A DNA stretch of 10,807 nucleotides from Pseudomonadota bacterium. Its GTDB lineage: Bacteria; Pseudomonadota; Gammaproteobacteria; Burkholderiales; Rhodocyclaceae. The DNA is taken from positions 1 through 10,807 of the forward strand of contig JAJZPJ010000088.1 in the NCBI GenBank assembly GCA_021811225.1, read 5' to 3'. The translations under genes were made by a program, and so were the position numbers. The notes beneath the pieces were generated by a model. The model was not told the DNA's origin. It did not search any database and saw nothing but the letters and a program-made list of their open reading frames with translations. Shown piece after piece: positions 1 through 6,007 of this stretch; the stretch's first letter is position 1, and the number at the start of each line of letters is the position of its first letter.

Positions 1-389
1 GCGCGCAGGCACTCGGACTCCTTGGGCCTGCCGCCGCGCCGCAGCAGGGACCGGACGCGGGCCAGCAGTTCGGCAAAGGCGAAGGGTTTCACCAGATAGT
101 CGTCCGCCCCGAGTTCGAGTCCCTTGACCCGGTCATCGACCTCGTCCCGGGCGGTCAGGAAGAGCACCGGCATTTCCTTGCCCGCCCGGCGGATGCCCGC
201 GAGCACCTGCCAGCCGTCGATGCCGGGCAGCATCACGTCGAGCACCGCCAGGTCGTAGGCCTCGCTCGTAGCCAGATGCAGACCGTCATGGCCGGTCCGG
301 GCCAGGTCGACGACGTAGCCGGCCTCGCTCAAGCCCTGTCTCAGGTAATCCCCGGTTTTGGCTTCGTCTTCCACGACCAGAATTCTCAT
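1..389 (-). CDS. CusR/CopR/IrlR-type heavy-metal response regulator, N-terminal part (cut by window edge)
   Basis: Reading leftward from the ATG at 389-387, the translation begins MRILVVEDEAKTGDYLRQGL and gives about 129 residues before the edge. It holds a complete OmpR-family receiver: acidic pocket E7/D8, phospho-acceptor D51 in LDVMLPGIDGW, T79 in FLTAR, and K101 in DDYLVKPF. The KTGDYLRQGL stretch and LDVMLPGIDGW are typical of the CusR/CopR/IrlR/CzcR heavy-metal group. The winged-helix DNA-binding domain lies off the window. A good Shine-Dalgarno (GGGAG on the minus strand, 401-397) with a 7-base spacer supports the start. It diverges from the cupredoxin gene across a palindromic box, which it probably binds, also controlling itself. 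The partner kinase would be expected to the left. The family call is firm; copper rather than another metal is inferred from the neighbours. Confidence 0.9.
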   Translation of the reverse strand, partial: MRILVVEDEAKTGDYLRQGLSEAGYVVDLARTGHDGLHLATSEAYDLAVLDVMLPGIDGWQVLAGIRRAGKEMPVLFLTARDEVDDRVKGLELGADDYLVKPFAFAELLARVRSLLRRGGRPKESECLR

Positions 390-450
390 GCCCGATCTCC
401 CGCGCAACTCGCTCCGCCATTTTGCACCGGCACGGGAACGGGCCGCGAAA

Positions 451-466
451 ATTACCGAAATGTAAT
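451..466. promoter_or_regulatory. CopR/CusR-type palindromic box in the divergent promoter region
   Basis: ATTAC-N6-GTAAT is a perfect inverted repeat halfway between the leftward regulator gene and the rightward cupredoxin gene. It fits the known CopR consensus of Pseudomonas (CTGACA-N5-GTAAT) in spacing and in the GTAAT half. A near copy (ATGAC-CGAAAT-GTAAT) lies at 9297-9312, upstream of the CusC-like gene. I infer that the leftward regulator binds both. Its activity is not shown by sequence alone. Confidence 0.72.
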
Positions 467-472
467 GCGCGA

Positions 473-487
473 GTCAGTTTCCCGTTA
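473..487 (+). promoter_or_regulatory. Conserved GTCAG-N-TTCC block downstream of the box (third half-site or core promoter)
   Basis: GTCAG begins 11 bases after the start of the GTAAT half-site and is followed by TTTCCCGTTA. The same block, GTCAG-CTTCCGGTA, stands at the same distance in the copy at 9319-9333. GTCAG is the inverse of the CTGAC half of the CopR consensus. It may be an extra half-site one helical turn away, or part of the core promoter. I see no canonical -10 hexamer here. Confidence 0.45.
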
Positions 488-561
488 GTCGGCATAGCGG
501 AAAATAGGTGCGCAGTGAAACGAGGCTGTCGCGGCATGGCTTCAGGTTTCTGCAGACGATG

Positions 562-579
562 CGGCCAGGCATGGGGCCG
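562..579 (+). other. Short GC hairpin in the cupredoxin leader
   Basis: CGGCC (562-566) and GGCCG (575-579) can pair as a 5-bp stem with an 8-base loop, ending 23 bases before the chosen ATG. If transcription starts near the box, the cupredoxin mRNA has a leader of roughly 100 bases or more, and this stem sits close to the ribosome site. It may affect translation, but stems this short are common by chance in GC-rich DNA. Confidence 0.2.
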
Positions 580-602
580 GTTCTTCAATTCGACGGGTGT
601 AT

Positions 603-1049
603 ATGATGAAGAAGCTACTTTCGATTCTGATTGCCGGGTTGTTGCCCGGCTTGGCACTGGCGGGCGGCGGACACGCCAGCCGCATGGGGCAGGCCGGCGA
701 TCCCGCCAGCGTCGGCGCTACCGTTAAGATAGTGTTGAGTGACTCGATGCGCTTCACACCGGACAGGATCAAGGTCAAGGCGGGCGAAACGATCCGCTTC
801 CTCGTCAGGAACGCCGGCAAGATACCGCACGAAATGGTGATCGGCTCCATGAAGGAACTAGAGGAGCACGCCGAGATGATGCGCCAGATGCCCGGCGTGC
901 AGCATGCCGAACCCAACATGGTCGCGCTGAAACCCGGCCAGCAAGGGAGTATTGTCTGGCAATTCGACCGGCCGGGGACGGTCGATTTTGCCTGTCTGGT
1001 GCCCGGCCACATGGAAGCCGGCATGAAGGGGAAAATCGTGGTCGAATAA
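603..1049 (+). CDS. Periplasmic type-1 copper cupredoxin (CopI-like)
   Basis: A 148-residue secreted blue-copper-fold protein. The N-terminus is a Sec signal (MMKKLLSILIAGLLPGLALA) with likely cleavage after A20. The mature domain shows the full type-1 ligand set: H76 in IPHEMVIG, then C131, H136 and M141 in ACLVPGHMEAGM. A Met/His-rich insert around 83-106 (SMKEL...HAEMMRQM...H...M) lies between the first ligand and the C-terminal loop. Size, ligand order and context match the CopI-type cupredoxins linked to periplasmic copper tolerance; an electron-transfer role is the alternative. The start is uncertain: an in-frame GTG at 597 and an ATG at 606 are possible. I prefer 603 because GACGGG (592-597) is the only weak ribosome site and the signal peptide is complete. 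It is co-directional with the SHOCT gene 22 bases downstream and probably driven from the box at 451-466. Confidence 0.88.
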   Translation: MMKKLLSILIAGLLPGLALAGGGHASRMGQAGDPASVGATVKIVLSDSMRFTPDRIKVKAGETIRFLVRNAGKIPHEMVIGSMKELEEHAEMMRQMPGVQHAEPNMVALKPGQQGSIVWQFDRPGTVDFACLVPGHMEAGMKGKIVVE

Positions 1050-1071
1050 CTTTCTGACGAGGAGAACGGCA

Positions 1072-1317
1072 ATGTGGGGCTACATGGGCAATTATCACGG
1101 CGGCTGGGGCTGGATGGGCTTCGGCATGATGGGCATGTCGCTGTTCTGGATTTTTCTGATCATCGGGATCGTCGCGCTGGTGAAGGGCACCTGGGGATGG
1201 GGCGCGTCCGCCGGGCGGAGCCGGGAGAAGACGGCGCTGGACATCCTCAGGGAGCGCTACGCCCGCGGCGAGATCGAGAAGGAAGAGTTCGAGCAGAAAA
1301 AGCGCGACCTTGCCTGA
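1072..1317 (+). CDS. Small membrane protein with SHOCT domain and Met/Gly/Trp-rich N-terminus
   Basis: An 81-residue protein in three parts. Residues 1-22 are rich in Met, Gly, Trp and Tyr with one His (MWGYMGNYHGGWGWMGFGMM). Residues 22-37 form one hydrophobic segment (MSLFWIFLIIGIVALV). Residues 53-80 match the SHOCT (short C-terminal) domain, with ALDILRERYARGEI and EEFEQKKRDL. The start has a good ribosome site (GAGGAG at 1059-1064) 7 bases before the ATG. It lies 22 bases after the cupredoxin stop, so the two are probably co-transcribed. SHOCT domains are of unknown or oligomerising function. The seven methionines and one histidine in the first 22 residues could bind copper(I) at the membrane surface, but this is inference. 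The coding call is firm; the role is not known. Confidence 0.85.
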   Translation: MWGYMGNYHGGWGWMGFGMMGMSLFWIFLIIGIVALVKGTWGWGASAGRSREKTALDILRERYARGEIEKEEFEQKKRDLA

Positions 1318-1400
1318 GCGTGCTCGTTGGCCGCAGATGCCATCCGTTTCGATTGGGCGGCATCGATGGGCTATTGCGGTCTGTGCGTGCTCGACAGACC

Positions 1401-1514
1401 ATGTCCAAAGCGGAATCATCGCGAGTGAACAGTTCGGAATTCAAATCGCGGACACCCATGAACATCTCGAAATCCCAGCCCGTACTGGCTTTCCGGCCGG
1501 CGGGCATCAAGTGA
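1401..1514 (+). CDS. Possible 37-residue small protein (doubtful)
   Basis: An ATG frame of 37 codons encodes a basic, serine-rich peptide starting MSKAESSRVNSSEFKSRTPM and ending LAFRPAGIK. It lies in the less GC-rich gap upstream of the second regulator gene. There is no clear Shine-Dalgarno, no signal peptide, no membrane segment and no motif I recognise. It could be a leader peptide, a decayed gene or chance. I list it only because the gap is otherwise unexplained. Confidence 0.12.
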   Translation: MSKAESSRVNSSEFKSRTPMNISKSQPVLAFRPAGIK

Positions 1515-1528
1515 ACCGGACACTGCGG

Positions 1529-1539
1529 GTAATGTTTAC
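1529..1539. promoter_or_regulatory. Candidate operator GTAA-N3-TTAC upstream of the second regulator
   Basis: GTAA-TGT-TTAC is an 11-base inverted repeat 66 bases before the ATG at 1606. It shares the GTAA/TTAC core with the box at 451-466, but the half-sites face the other way and the spacing differs, so it is not a clear copy. It could be an autoregulatory site for the 1606 regulator. The evidence is weak. Confidence 0.25.
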
Positions 1540-1605
1540 AGGCAAAGCGCATCCATTTGCGCGAAAAGTACCGTTGCTCCGAAACCCTATTGCTGCCGAC
1601 TGCCG

Positions 1606-2304
1606 ATGAAACTTCTCGTCGTCGAGGACAACCGCGAACTGGTGGCCAATCTGTTTGCCTACTTCGAGGCGCGTGGCCACGTCCTGGATGCTGCACCCGA
1701 TGGCGTCACCGGCCTGCGGCTTGCCACGGATAATGACTACGACGCGATCGTGCTCGACTGGATGCTGCCGCGCATGGACGGCGCAGGTTTCCTTCAGACT
1801 CTGCGCCAGACCGTGCGCAAGGACGTCCCGGTAGTGATGATGACCGCGAAGGGCGAGACGGGCGACAAGATCGAGGCGCTGCATATCGGCGCGGACGATT
1901 ACCTGGTCAAGCCTTTCGATCTTGCCGAGCTGGAGGCGCGCCTGCATGCGCAGATTCGCCGCGCGCGCGGCCAGACGACCGATGCCCGATTGCAGGTCTG
2001 CGACCTGGTGCTGGACCTGAGCACGGCCCAGGTATGGCGGCGCGGGCAGCCGATCGCCCTGCAGCCCGCCTGTCGCCGCCTGTTGGAGGTGCTGATGCGG
2101 GCATCGCCGGCACTGGTGCCGCGCGAGCAACTGGAAGAAGCGCTCTGGGGCGACAGCCTGCCCGACCGCGACCTGCTGCGCTCGCAGATGCATGTGTTGC
2201 GCCGAGCGATTGACGCGCCTTTCGCGCGCAAGCTGCTGCATACCGTCCCCCGCGTCGGCTACCGGCTCGCCGCGACGCCCGATGCCGTCCATGAAGACGA
2301 GTAG
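1606..2304 (+). CDS. OmpR-family response regulator of the second two-component system
   Basis: A full-length (232 aa) regulator. The receiver spans about 1-115, with the acidic pocket E7/D8, phospho-acceptor D51 in LDWMLPRMDG, T80 in MMTAKGE and K102 in DDYLVKPFDL. The winged-helix domain (about 128-225) ends with HTVPRVGYRLA, the usual recognition-helix/wing end of this family. It resembles the QseB/PhoP-like branch more than the heavy-metal branch at the left edge of the window: LDWMLPRMDG and LHAQIRRARG differ from the CusR pattern. No strong ribosome site precedes the ATG, but the receiver starts immediately (MKLLVVEDN), so the start is secure. Its 3' end overlaps the kinase gene by 14 or 23 bases, implying translational coupling. 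It probably controls the pump genes downstream. The inducing signal cannot be read from the sequence. Confidence 0.92.
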   Translation: MKLLVVEDNRELVANLFAYFEARGHVLDAAPDGVTGLRLATDNDYDAIVLDWMLPRMDGAGFLQTLRQTVRKDVPVVMMTAKGETGDKIEALHIGADDYLVKPFDLAELEARLHAQIRRARGQTTDARLQVCDLVLDLSTAQVWRRGQPIALQPACRRLLEVLMRASPALVPREQLEEALWGDSLPDRDLLRSQMHVLRRAIDAPFARKLLHTVPRVGYRLAATPDAVHEDE

Positions 2305-3565
2305 CCTGCGTGCGCGCATTACCATCGGGCTGCTGCTCTACGCGGCAGTCCTGAGTGCGGCCTTGATCGCGGTAGGTACGTTCTTGAACGATCGCCACGA
2401 GCGCCTGGTGTGGATGAGCCTGCTCGGCGACGTGATGGTGCGCGACCTGAAGGCGGCACACCTTCCGGTCGGCGACAAGATCCTCCCGAAGGTACGCCTG
2501 GTCGACCTCGATTCACCCGCCGCGGCGGACTTGCCGCCCGAGGTGCGCCGTCTCGGGCCGGGCCTGTACGATGACATCGATCCGGACAATCTTCCCTATG
2601 CAGTGTTGGTGCAGGATGTGCAGGGGCGCCGCATGGCCGCGCTGGTCGACATCGCAGCGCAGCACGCCGAAGAGCGGCGCTTGGCGCTCCTGGTCGAGGC
2701 GGTGCTGGTCGTCGGCTTGGGCCTGCTGATGGCGGCCACCTGGTGGCTTGCCGGCCGCCTGCTCCGCCCCGTCTCGCGTCTGGTCGAGGGCGTGCACCGT
2801 CTCGATCCTTCACGTCGGGAGGCGCGCCTGGCGCCGGGGTTTCGGCTGCAGGAGATCCAGGCGCTGGAGGAGGCCTTCAACGGCTTTCTCCAGCGTCTGG
2901 ACGGCTTCGTCCTGCGCGAACGCGAATTCATCGACACGGCGAGCCACGAGCTGCGCACCCCGATCGCGGTGATTGCGGGCGCCGCGCAGGTGCTGGAGGC
3001 AGAACCGCTCGGCACCGAAGGCCGGCGCGCCTTGCAGCGCATCCGCCACACCGTCGATGGCATGCAGGGCACGCTGGGGGCGCTGCTGCAGCTAGCCAAG
3101 GAACCGTCGCCGCCAGCCGCCACGGCGCCGCTGGCGCTGCAGGACTGGTTGCCCGACCTGATCGCCGACTATCGGCCGCTGCTTGAGGGCAAGCCGTTGA
3201 CGCTGGACGTGGGACCGATCGAGCCGACATCGGTGCGCGTGGCGCCGGCGATTGCCGCGATGGTCTTCGGCAACCTCGTGCGCAACGCTATCGAGCACAG
3301 CCAGACCGGCCATTTGCAAATTTCGCTTCGCGATGGGATCTTTTCGATCGACAGCCGGGGGGAGCCGCTGGATCCGAACGCCATCGCCCGCCTGTACCGC
3401 TCGCTTGTGCTCGCCGAGGCCGGTCGCGTCCGCGGCGCCGGCCTCGGACTGTACCTCGTGCGGCAGCTGTGCGAAAGGCTGGGCTGGACCCTCGCGCACG
3501 CGCACAACGACGCGGGCGAGCTGCACGTGCGGCTGGACCTGCGGATCCACGGCAAGGACTGCTGA
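2291..3565 (+). CDS. Membrane sensor histidine kinase, partner of the 1606 regulator
   Basis: A 424-residue kinase. Residues about 10-30 form TM1 and 131-153 form TM2, leaving a short periplasmic sensor of about 100 residues that I cannot assign to a named family and that has no Met- or His-rich metal motif. A HAMP-like linker follows, starting LRPVSRLVEGVHRLD. The H-box is FIDTASHELRTPIAV with phospho-acceptor H219; the N-box is NLVRNAIEHS with N332; the G2 box is GAGLGLYLV. The G1 box is degenerate: D354 is present, but the usual glycines are replaced in DSRGEPL. The start is uncertain: ATG at 2282 (three residues longer) and ATG at 2291 both overlap the regulator's end and neither has a good ribosome site. 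A much longer in-frame extension back to 2192 is rejected because it lies inside the regulator and adds no family sequence. The gene ends 67 bases before the outer-membrane factor. Confidence 0.9.
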   Translation: MKTSSLRARITIGLLLYAAVLSAALIAVGTFLNDRHERLVWMSLLGDVMVRDLKAAHLPVGDKILPKVRLVDLDSPAAADLPPEVRRLGPGLYDDIDPDNLPYAVLVQDVQGRRMAALVDIAAQHAEERRLALLVEAVLVVGLGLLMAATWWLAGRLLRPVSRLVEGVHRLDPSRREARLAPGFRLQEIQALEEAFNGFLQRLDGFVLREREFIDTASHELRTPIAVIAGAAQVLEAEPLGTEGRRALQRIRHTVDGMQGTLGALLQLAKEPSPPAATAPLALQDWLPDLIADYRPLLEGKPLTLDVGPIEPTSVRVAPAIAAMVFGNLVRNAIEHSQTGHLQISLRDGIFSIDSRGEPLDPNAIARLYRSLVLAEAGRVRGAGLGLYLVRQLCERLGWTLAHAHNDAGELHVRLDLRIHGKDC

Positions 3566-3632
3566 GGGCCGACGACAAAAAAACGACATCCGCGTCCCTA
3601 GCATCAGGCTTTTCCTCTCGTGATGCGATGCG

Positions 3633-4985
3633 ATGAAGATCCGATTGTCGACCGCTGTGTTCGTCTCGGCGCTGCTTGCTGGCTGCGCGACTTACACGCC
3701 GCGCCCGCTGAATCCGGCAAAGACTGCGGCGGCACTGAGCCGACGCGGCCTGTCCGATCCCCGCTTGCTGCGCTTCCTCGCGGCCGAGCAGCACCGTGCC
3801 GGCCCGCTGCGCTGGAATCTCGACACGCTGACCCTGGCGGCCATCTACGAGCGGCCGGACATGCCGCTTGCCACGGCGAAGCTGCGCGAAGCCCGAGCGG
3901 GAGAGACGACCGCGGCGGCGCTGCCCAATCCGACCTTGTCCATCGCGCCGACCTATGACACGACGACCATCGCCTCGCCGTGGACGGTCGGGCCAATCGT
4001 CACTTTCTTGATCCAGCCCTATGGAGCCCGTCCCGCGCGAATCGCCCGGGCACGCGCCCAGGCCGCGGAGGTGCGGCAGGCGATCGCTGTCACCGCGTGG
4101 CAACTGCGCGCCGAGGTACGGACGGCCTTACTCGGCGTGTGGTCCGCCCAGCGGGCCGCCGCTCTCGCTGCCCAGAGGGCTTCGTTTGCGAGCCGGTATC
4201 GCGAAGCGGTCGAGCAGCGCTACCAGGCGGGCATGGTCTCGGCGGCGGCACTGACCACGGCAACGCTCGCGCAAAACCAGGCCGAGCTCCAGCTTGCCGC
4301 GGATCGCCGGGCGACACGGCTCGCGCGTGCCGGCCTGACGGCCGCGCTCGGCTTGCCGGCGACAGCGCTCGACGGCGTCGAACTGGACATGTCGGGGCTC
4401 TCCCAGCCGCGACAGCCGGGCAAGCTTGAAGCGCTAATCCACGCCGCGCTGACGACGCGGCCCGATCTACTGGCCGCCCTCTCGCACTACGCTGCGGCGG
4501 AGGCTGCCTTGCGTCTGGCGGTTGCGCGGCAGTATCCCGCGATCGACATCGGCCCCGGATACCACTATGACCAGGGCGACAACAAATTCCTCCTGTCGAT
4601 TTCGCTGCCGCTGCCCATCCTCAACCAGAACCAGGGCCCGATCGCCCAAGCCCGCGCTGCCCGCCAGGTTGCAGCGGAGCAGTTCCTCGCGACGCAGACG
4701 AAGGTGCTGGCCGAGATCGATCGCGCCCGGACGGACTGGCACGCCAGCGAGTCCGAACAGGAAAGCGCGAGCAGGCTGCGCAAAGCGGCTGCCGACGCGC
4801 TGGACCGACAGCGCAGCGCCTTCGCCGCAGGCCAAATCGGCAGGCTGCGGCTACTGGGCGCCGAGATAGCGTACGTGCAGGCGCAGCAGAGCGCGCTGTC
4901 GGCGTCGGTACACGACCGCGCGGCACTAGGCCAGCTTGAAACGGCGCTCTATCACCCATTTCTGGTCGCAAACCGGAGCCAATGA
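3633..4985 (+). CDS. TolC/OprM-family outer-membrane factor, predicted lipoprotein
   Basis: A 450-residue outer-membrane channel of an RND pump. The N-terminus is a lipoprotein signal with lipobox LLAGC, so C18 would be acylated, as in OprM and CusC. Two OEP-type repeats can be seen. Each has a long Ala/Arg/Gln-rich helical region (about 135-235 and 340-440) and a strand-rich part, such as LPNPTLSIAP in the first half and YPAIDIGPGYHYDQGDNKFLLSISLPLPI in two adjoining pieces around 297-325 in the second. The ATG at 3633 follows directly with the signal peptide; no strong ribosome site is seen. The stop shares ATGA with the adaptor start (4982-4985), so the two are translationally coupled. It follows the kinase by 67 bases with no terminator, so the pump may be co-transcribed with its regulators. 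The family call is firm; the substrate is unknown. Confidence 0.9.
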   Translation: MKIRLSTAVFVSALLAGCATYTPRPLNPAKTAAALSRRGLSDPRLLRFLAAEQHRAGPLRWNLDTLTLAAIYERPDMPLATAKLREARAGETTAAALPNPTLSIAPTYDTTTIASPWTVGPIVTFLIQPYGARPARIARARAQAAEVRQAIAVTAWQLRAEVRTALLGVWSAQRAAALAAQRASFASRYREAVEQRYQAGMVSAAALTTATLAQNQAELQLAADRRATRLARAGLTAALGLPATALDGVELDMSGLSQPRQPGKLEALIHAALTTRPDLLAALSHYAAAEAALRLAVARQYPAIDIGPGYHYDQGDNKFLLSISLPLPILNQNQGPIAQARAARQVAAEQFLATQTKVLAEIDRARTDWHASESEQESASRLRKAAADALDRQRSAFAAGQIGRLRLLGAEIAYVQAQQSALSASVHDRAALGQLETALYHPFLVANRSQ

Positions 4986-5995
4986 TGCGTAGAAAATTCT
5001 TAAAATGTTTTGTGTTGGCGGCGGTCGTCGCGACAGCGGTTCGCACCGCTTCCGCGCAGCCGCTCGCCCCAGTCACCCTTGACGCAAAGGCCATCTCCGC
5101 AGGAGGAATCCGAACCAGCGCGCTGCAGCGGGCCGAGCGGGCGCCGCAAACGACCGCTTACGGCATCGTTGTCGACCCTGGCCCACTGATCACGCTATCC
5201 GCACAGATCGCGGCGGCGCGCAGCAAGGTGGCGGCCGCGCAGGCCACGGCGGCTCTGGCGCGCAGCGAAGCGGTTCGGGCCGCCGGCCTGTATCGCGCCC
5301 GGCACAATATCTCGCTGGCGGCTCTGCAGACCGCCCAGTCGCGGGCGCAGGTCGCCGAGGCCGACCGGGCGACCGCGCAGGCGCAACTGGCCGAGATCAA
5401 AGCCCGCGCCCGCACTGACTGGGGTCCCACGCTGGCGGCCGCTGCGGTCTCGGCAGCGGCGCCGCTGCCGCAACTGGAAAGCGGCGCCCAACTGCTGGTG
5501 GAGGTGAGCCTGCCGCTCGGGCAATCGTTGCCGGCTCTGCCGGCCGATCTTGCGGCGACGACCCCCGACGGCGAGCGCGTGGCGCTGCGCCTTGTCAGCC
5601 GCGCACCGCGCGCCGCCGCCGGCGTGACCGGCCCGAGCCTGTATTGCCTCATGGGGGCGCAGGATTCCGCGCCGATCGGCACGCCGCTCACGGTCGCCCT
5701 GAGCCAGCCGGGTGCAGTCGCCGGCGTTCTGGTTCCCCTTTCTGCGGTGGTGTGGCACGACGGGCAGGCGTTCGTGTATCGGCAGACCGGTGCCGACCTG
5801 TTCGCGCCGGTGGCGGTGCCGACGTCCTCGCGCACCAGGAAGGGGTATTTCCTGCCGGCGGATGACGGCGCCGCGCTTCGTCCCGGACAGCGGATCGTGG
5901 TCACCGGTGCGGCGCTGCTGTTCTCGGCATCGAAATCGCCACCGCCGGCCGCGCAGGCGAAAACCGCCAAAGCCAAAGATGATAACGACGATTGA
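4982..5995 (+). CDS. Short RND periplasmic adaptor (membrane fusion protein)
   Basis: A 337-residue periplasmic adaptor. A Sec signal ends at A25 (TASA before QP). After a short strand region (about 30-70), the chain passes almost directly into an Ala-rich coiled coil (about 72-145) with heptad-like repeats. The C-terminal half resembles the beta-barrel and membrane-proximal regions: LLVEVSLPLG, VLVPLSAVVWHDGQAFVYR, and LRPGQRIVVTGAALL near the end, which is typical of the family. The tail (about 318-337) is Pro/Ala/Lys/Asp-rich and likely disordered. The usual lipoyl half-motifs flanking the hairpin are not evident, and CusB/CzcB-type adaptors are commonly about 400 residues or more. The start could be ATG 4982 or 4985; both overlap the upstream stop. 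The first 40 bases are notably AT-rich. The permease begins 12 bases after its stop. The adaptor role is well supported by synteny. Confidence 0.85.
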   Translation: MMRRKFLKCFVLAAVVATAVRTASAQPLAPVTLDAKAISAGGIRTSALQRAERAPQTTAYGIVVDPGPLITLSAQIAAARSKVAAAQATAALARSEAVRAAGLYRARHNISLAALQTAQSRAQVAEADRATAQAQLAEIKARARTDWGPTLAAAAVSAAAPLPQLESGAQLLVEVSLPLGQSLPALPADLAATTPDGERVALRLVSRAPRAAAGVTGPSLYCLMGAQDSAPIGTPLTVALSQPGAVAGVLVPLSAVVWHDGQAFVYRQTGADLFAPVAVPTSSRTRKGYFLPADDGAALRPGQRIVVTGAALLFSASKSPPPAAQAKTAKAKDDNDD

Positions 5996-6007
5996 AGGGG
6001 TTTGCTG

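Larger units (their letters stand above)
1318..1605. other. Gene-poor gap before the second two-component system
   Basis: This 288-base gap is visibly less GC-rich than the genes on both sides. It contains a small possible reading frame (1401-1514), a short palindrome (1529-1539) and a GCAAA/TTTGC inverted repeat (1542-1546 with 1556-1560). I see no rho-independent terminator after the SHOCT gene; GAGC-GT-GCTC at 1316-1325 is only a 4-bp stem without a T-run. The promoter of the 1606 regulator should lie here, but no convincing -35/-10 pair is visible. Confidence 0.5.

Noticed and set aside
422..727. Plus-strand frame with CRRCGQ (CxxC) in the leader of the cupredoxin gene
   Set aside because: It overlaps the cupredoxin signal peptide in another frame, has no clear ribosome site, and becomes Arg-rich without a domain; the CxxC is probably chance.
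1247..1696. Minus-strand frame of 149 codons across the gap and the regulator start
   Set aside because: It is antisense to the SHOCT and regulator genes at its ends and shows no motif or ribosome site.
2192..2290. Upstream in-frame extension of the sensor kinase
   Set aside because: It lies within the regulator's DNA-binding domain, its translation has no kinase features, and TM1 follows naturally from the ATG at 2291 or 2282.
3566..3632. Possible terminator or promoter between kinase and outer-membrane factor
   Set aside because: There is a run of seven A bases and a repeated ACGAC, but no stem-loop, T-run or promoter hexamers were found, so co-transcription is the simpler reading.
6002..6007. 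TTG/CTG start for the permease
   Set aside because: The ATG at 6008 has a 7-base spacer from a good ribosome site and gives the normal RND N-terminus.
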